Positions 6,135-6,151 of a stretch of 6,151 nucleotides of DNA are shown in pieces (positions within the stretch are counted from its first letter, which is position 1; each line of letters begins with the position of its first letter). The stretch is from Rickettsiales bacterium (GTDB lineage Bacteria; Pseudomonadota; Alphaproteobacteria; Methylaequorales; Methylaequoraceae). The stretch is from positions 1-6,151 of the forward strand of contig PAYV01000015.1 of the NCBI GenBank assembly GCA_002715305.1. The letters run 5' to 3'. The notes beneath the pieces are model-generated. The model did no database searches and was not told the DNA's origin. It was given only the letters and a program-made list of their open reading frames with translations. Position numbers and translations under genes: made by a program.

Positions 6135-6151
6135 TTTTTCTAAGACTATAA
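6127..6151 (+). CDS. ileS: Start of the next gene, probably isoleucyl-tRNA synthetase (partial)
   Basis: An ATG at 6127 opens a frame that overlaps the ribF stop by 8 bases and reads MTDFSKTI before the window ends. Eight residues cannot identify a protein. The call rests on the widespread ribF-ileS gene order in Proteobacteria and on a start that resembles many IleS N-termini. Another downstream gene, or a later start, is possible. Confidence 0.45.

Noticed and set aside
1..6151. CRISPR, insertion sequence, prophage, toxin-antitoxin or other novel defence system
   Set aside because: No direct-repeat array, terminal inverted repeats, transposase, integrase or paired small genes are visible; every gene belongs to a known housekeeping or metabolic family.

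Overview
This AT-rich window (about 30% G+C by eye) carries tightly packed housekeeping genes with intergenic gaps of at most about 130 bases. Short TAA-ATG junctions, almost no Shine-Dalgarno motifs and lysine/asparagine/isoleucine-rich proteins suggest a streamlined free-living alphaproteobacterium, probably Pelagibacterales (SAR11) or a similar marine lineage. The taxonomy is inferred from composition and gene order, not from a database match.

Layout. On the left, the N-terminal third of ffh (SRP GTPase) reads leftward off the window edge. A 127-base divergent spacer with a terminator-like hairpin separates it from the rightward operon dapF - mtaB - ftsY. This operon encodes diaminopimelate epimerase, a tRNA methylthiotransferase and the SRP receptor. 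The ftsY 3' end overlaps by 8 bases the 3' end of a leftward gene for an exported sugar dehydrogenase of the soluble PQQ-type GSDH/YliI family. A 58-base divergent spacer follows. Then comes a second rightward run: a MaoC-type (R)-hydratase, ribF, and the first eight codons of a gene overlapping the ribF stop, most likely ileS.

How the genes relate. Ffh and FtsY are the two GTPases that dock during co-translational membrane targeting, and here they are expressed from opposite sides of one intergenic region. DapF supplies meso-diaminopimelate for peptidoglycan and lysine. MtaB matures the ms2t6A modification next to the anticodon of ANN-decoding tRNAs. RibF makes FMN and FAD. The sugar dehydrogenase is the only clearly accessory, envelope-directed function.

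I see no CRISPR array, mobile element, tRNA, rRNA or novel multi-gene system. The items most worth a second look are the terminator-like hairpin just ahead of ffh, a C8 tract inside mtaB, a non-canonical kinase motif in RibF, and the general lack of Shine-Dalgarno sites.
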